In this document: positions 6,652-7,797 of the stretch, piece by piece
How positions within the stretch are numbered: the stretch's first letter is position 1
How the letters are laid out: every line of letters starts with the position of its first letter
DNA from: Schlesneria sp.
Lineage (GTDB): Bacteria; Planctomycetota; Planctomycetia; Planctomycetales; Planctomycetaceae
Assembly: GCA_025353525.1 (NCBI GenBank)
Contig: JANXOO010001249.1
Coordinates: forward strand, 1-7,797
DNA: 7,797 nucleotides
Direction of reading: 5' to 3'
Position numbers and translations under genes: made by a program
The notes under the pieces: model-generated
Database searches by the model: none
Told to the model about the DNA's origin: nothing
The model's input: the letters and a program-made list of their open reading frames with translations, nothing else

Positions 6652-6908
6652 ATCGTGAACTCACCGTCAGAAAGTCTTCGTTGGAGTTTCGTGTTCAGGC
6701 TGTCTTCCTTCATTCCCCTAAAATCCGGAGAATACGAACATCCCCTTGGTCGAAGAGCGGTAACAGATGCCGAAAGGCAACATTCGGGATGCCGAATTTC
6801 AACGAATCGCGTGAATCTGCGTTGACAGATTCTATGACACAATCGTTGACAATTCGACAACCGTTCTAAACGTGACTCCCTGCCTGGCATGGTGGGACTC
6901 TGAAAATT

Positions 6909-6955
6909 AAAAACGTCGTAACCGGTCATTCAATCGCCGGTTACGACGTTTTTTT
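6909..6955. terminator. Strong bidirectional intrinsic terminator
   Basis: AAAAACGTCGTAACCGG (6909-6925) pairs perfectly over 17 bases with CCGGTTACGACGTTTTT (6937-6953) around an 11-base loop. It is followed by T's on the plus strand and preceded by A's, so it can act in both directions. It lies 258 bases after the stop of copy 1 and separates copy 1 from copy 2. Confidence 0.92.
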
Positions 6956-7000
6956 GTTTCAACGGGATGATATTCCGGAGTCCTTGGCATGTCCCATGCG

Positions 7001-7065
7001 TTTCTGGCGGCGGGCACGATCCACCTGGTCTCATGAACCAGGCAAACTCAAGCTCCCGCCAGAGA
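7001..7065. repeat. Nested inverted repeats upstream of pilin-like copy 2
   Basis: The outer stem CTGGCGG (7004-7010) pairs with CCGCCAG (7056-7062) and extends by three further pairs, one of them a wobble. It encloses an inner hairpin CCTGGT (7024-7029) / ACCAGG (7037-7042) with a seven-base loop. It lies about 165 bases before the start of copy 2 and has no T-run. It may be leader RNA structure or a palindromic element. Confidence 0.5.
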
Positions 7066-7079
7066 GTCGTTTGAAAAAA

Positions 7080-7091
7080 CCTGGGCCCAGG
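7080..7091. repeat. 12-base perfect palindrome CCTGGGCCCAGG
   Basis: A self-complementary 12-mer with no spacer, 139 bases before the start of copy 2. It shares CCTGG/CCAGG with the inner hairpin just upstream. As DNA it could bind a dimeric regulator; nothing else in the window identifies one. Confidence 0.45.
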
Positions 7092-7216
7092 ATTGTTCAA
7101 AATCTGGCGAGACAATTGTCTTACAGTTCGGCCACACCGACCTGCATGACAAACGCGTAGGAGGTCGCTGCGTTCGATTGCATCGATCCGTTTTCTCAAC
7201 TCACACAGATTCTCTC

Positions 7217-7221
7217 AAAGG
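7217..7221 (+). promoter_or_regulatory. Ribosome binding site of second pilin-like gene
   Basis: AAAGG stands nine bases before the ATG at 7231, matching the arrangement at the other two copies. Confidence 0.6.
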
Positions 7222-7230
7222 TTTTACTCC

Positions 7231-7548
7231 ATGTTTCAGAAGTTCATGAATGACGAGTCGGGCGTGATCATCTCCGCCGAACTCGTGCTGGTCCTCACCA
7301 TCGCCGTCCTGGCAATGATTGTTGGCCTCAGCGAAGTCGCCGTTGCCGTGAATACCGAATTGAACGACATCTCGAATGCCATCGGGGCACTCAACCAGTC
7401 CTTCGCCATTACCGGTTTCCACGACTTGTCGCCTAAGCAAATCAGCTTTATCAACGGATCATTGTTTATCGACGGTCACGATGACGGCGACGACAACACC
7501 ACTTGCGATCTGGTCTGTGGCCCACCAAACGGCCCAACCTGCGGTTGA
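7231..7548 (+). CDS. Pilin-like protein with short acidic Cys-containing tail (array copy 2)
   Basis: This 105-residue protein has a six-residue leader, NDESGVIISAEL (7-18), a hydrophobic helix (about 12-33) and then an amphipathic stretch ending in ISNAIGALNQSF (47-58), which matches the FQSLNQSY region of copy 1. The tail is short: an acidic run GHDDGDD (82-88), possibly cation-binding, then Cys92, Cys96 and Cys104 in a Gly/Pro-rich end. The N-terminal 29 residues are identical to copy 3 at 23 positions, so these two arose by duplication. The prepilin-like Gly11 is followed by Glu at +6, not the usual +5. The gene has its own ribosome site and terminator, so it is probably a single-gene transcript. 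Function as a pilin, pseudopilin or other single-pass surface protein is inferred from layout only. Confidence 0.85.
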   Translation: MFQKFMNDESGVIISAELVLVLTIAVLAMIVGLSEVAVAVNTELNDISNAIGALNQSFAITGFHDLSPKQISFINGSLFIDGHDDGDDNTTCDLVCGPPNGPTCG

Positions 7549-7580
7549 TCGTAACTCGAAGAGTTTGATCCTGATCTCTG

Positions 7581-7621
7581 AAAAGGTCACGATAGCAGCT
7601 CCGCTTTCGTGACCTTTTTTT
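7581..7621 (+). terminator. Intrinsic terminator after pilin-like copy 2
   Basis: AAAAGGTCACGA (7581-7592) pairs with TCGTGACCTTTT (7607-7618). After one T-T mismatch, three inner pairs (AGC/GCT) close a six-base loop, and a run of seven T's ends at 7621. It starts 33 bases after the stop codon. Confidence 0.92.
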
Positions 7622-7695
7622 CAGTTCATTCGTCGGCAATCGAGAGACTGTGCGACCCCTCCTCGCCTGTCGATTTCCAATTGCATTATTTCACT

Positions 7696-7700
7696 AAAGG
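7696..7700 (+). promoter_or_regulatory. Ribosome binding site of third pilin-like gene
   Basis: AAAGG stands ten bases before the ATG at 7711, as at copies 1 and 2. Confidence 0.6.
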
Positions 7701-7710
7701 GTTTCACACA

Positions 7711-7797
7711 ATGTTCCGCAAACTTGTCAATGACGAGTCTGGCGTGGTTATCTCCGCAGAGCTCGTACTCGTCCTCACAATCGCCGTCATTTCGATG
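7711..7797 (+). CDS. Pilin-like protein, N-terminal fragment (array copy 3, cut by window edge)
   Basis: Only the first 29 codons are in the window, encoding a short basic leader, NDESGVVISAEL (7-18) and the start of the hydrophobic helix. Twenty-three of the 29 residues are identical to copy 2, and the six differences are mostly conservative (Q/R, F/L, M/V, I/V, L/I, A/S). The ribosome site and spacing match those of copies 1 and 2. The variable tail lies beyond the edge, so its length and cysteine content are unknown. The same prepilin-like reading applies as for copy 2. Confidence 0.85.
   Translation, partial: MFRKLVNDESGVVISAELVLVLTIAVISM

Larger units (their letters stand above)
6652..7230. 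other. Non-coding gap between pilin-like copies 1 and 2
   Basis: These 579 bases hold no supported gene. Open frames here are short, lack ribosome sites and resemble nothing recognisable. The gap holds a perfect 6-bp hairpin ATTCGG/CCGAAT (6782-6797), a 9-base direct repeat GATGCCGAA (6766-6774, 6788-6796), two copies of GTTGACA (6821-6827, 6845-6851), a strong bidirectional terminator (6909-6955) and a cluster of hairpins (6987-7091). The part after the terminator probably holds the promoter and leader of copy 2; no clear promoter could be placed. Confidence 0.6.

Noticed and set aside
6642..6869. Short plus-strand frame after pilin-like copy 1
   Set aside because: It starts inside copy 1 in another frame, lacks a ribosome site and resembles nothing known.
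6822..6872. Possible promoter using TTGACA at 6822 or 6846
   Set aside because: No acceptable -10 box lies 16-18 bases downstream of either copy; the best match (TAAACG) is at 15 bases and weak.

Overview
The window looks like a piece of a planctomycete chromosome. The evidence is a WD40-repeat protein with a TPR-type tail of the sort found behind Hanks-type Ser/Thr kinases in that phylum, a hydantoinase/oxoprolinase-fold protein of the tetrahydromethanopterin/methanofuran-linked C1 family, a short-tailed alkaline phosphatase, and a run of short pilin-like genes sharing the N-terminal motif DE(S/A)GV(I/V)(L/I)SAEL. Base composition is moderate, a little above half GC by eye. No genus can be assigned from the sequence alone.

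Layout, left to right. Positions 1-1948 (+) hold the 3' part of a large WD40/TPR gene whose beginning lies outside the window. It converges, across about 70 bases holding a short hairpin, on three minus-strand genes: an MfnF-like ASKHA-fold protein (2019-3086), a small lipoprotein (3283-3639) and a secreted PhoA-family alkaline phosphatase (3789-5456). The gaps between these three are 149-196 bases, so they need not form one operon. A 676-base non-coding divergent region (5457-6132) follows. It is rich in inverted repeats, including one imperfect hairpin of about 108 nt. From 6133 to the right edge, on the plus strand, lies an array of three paralogous pilin-like genes; the third is cut by the window edge. 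The genes are separated by long non-coding gaps holding further hairpins and two clear intrinsic terminators.

How the genes relate. The WD40/TPR protein is probably a signalling or scaffold protein. The MfnF-like protein suggests methanofuran-type cofactor synthesis for C1 metabolism, but no other C1 gene is visible here. The phosphatase would release phosphate from esters outside the cytoplasm. The most interesting part is the right end: three single-gene transcription units with nearly the same membrane-spanning N-terminus and an AAAGG ribosome site 9-10 bases before each start. The two with visible tails have completely different, cysteine-containing C-termini, and the first gene is preceded by a large structured leader.
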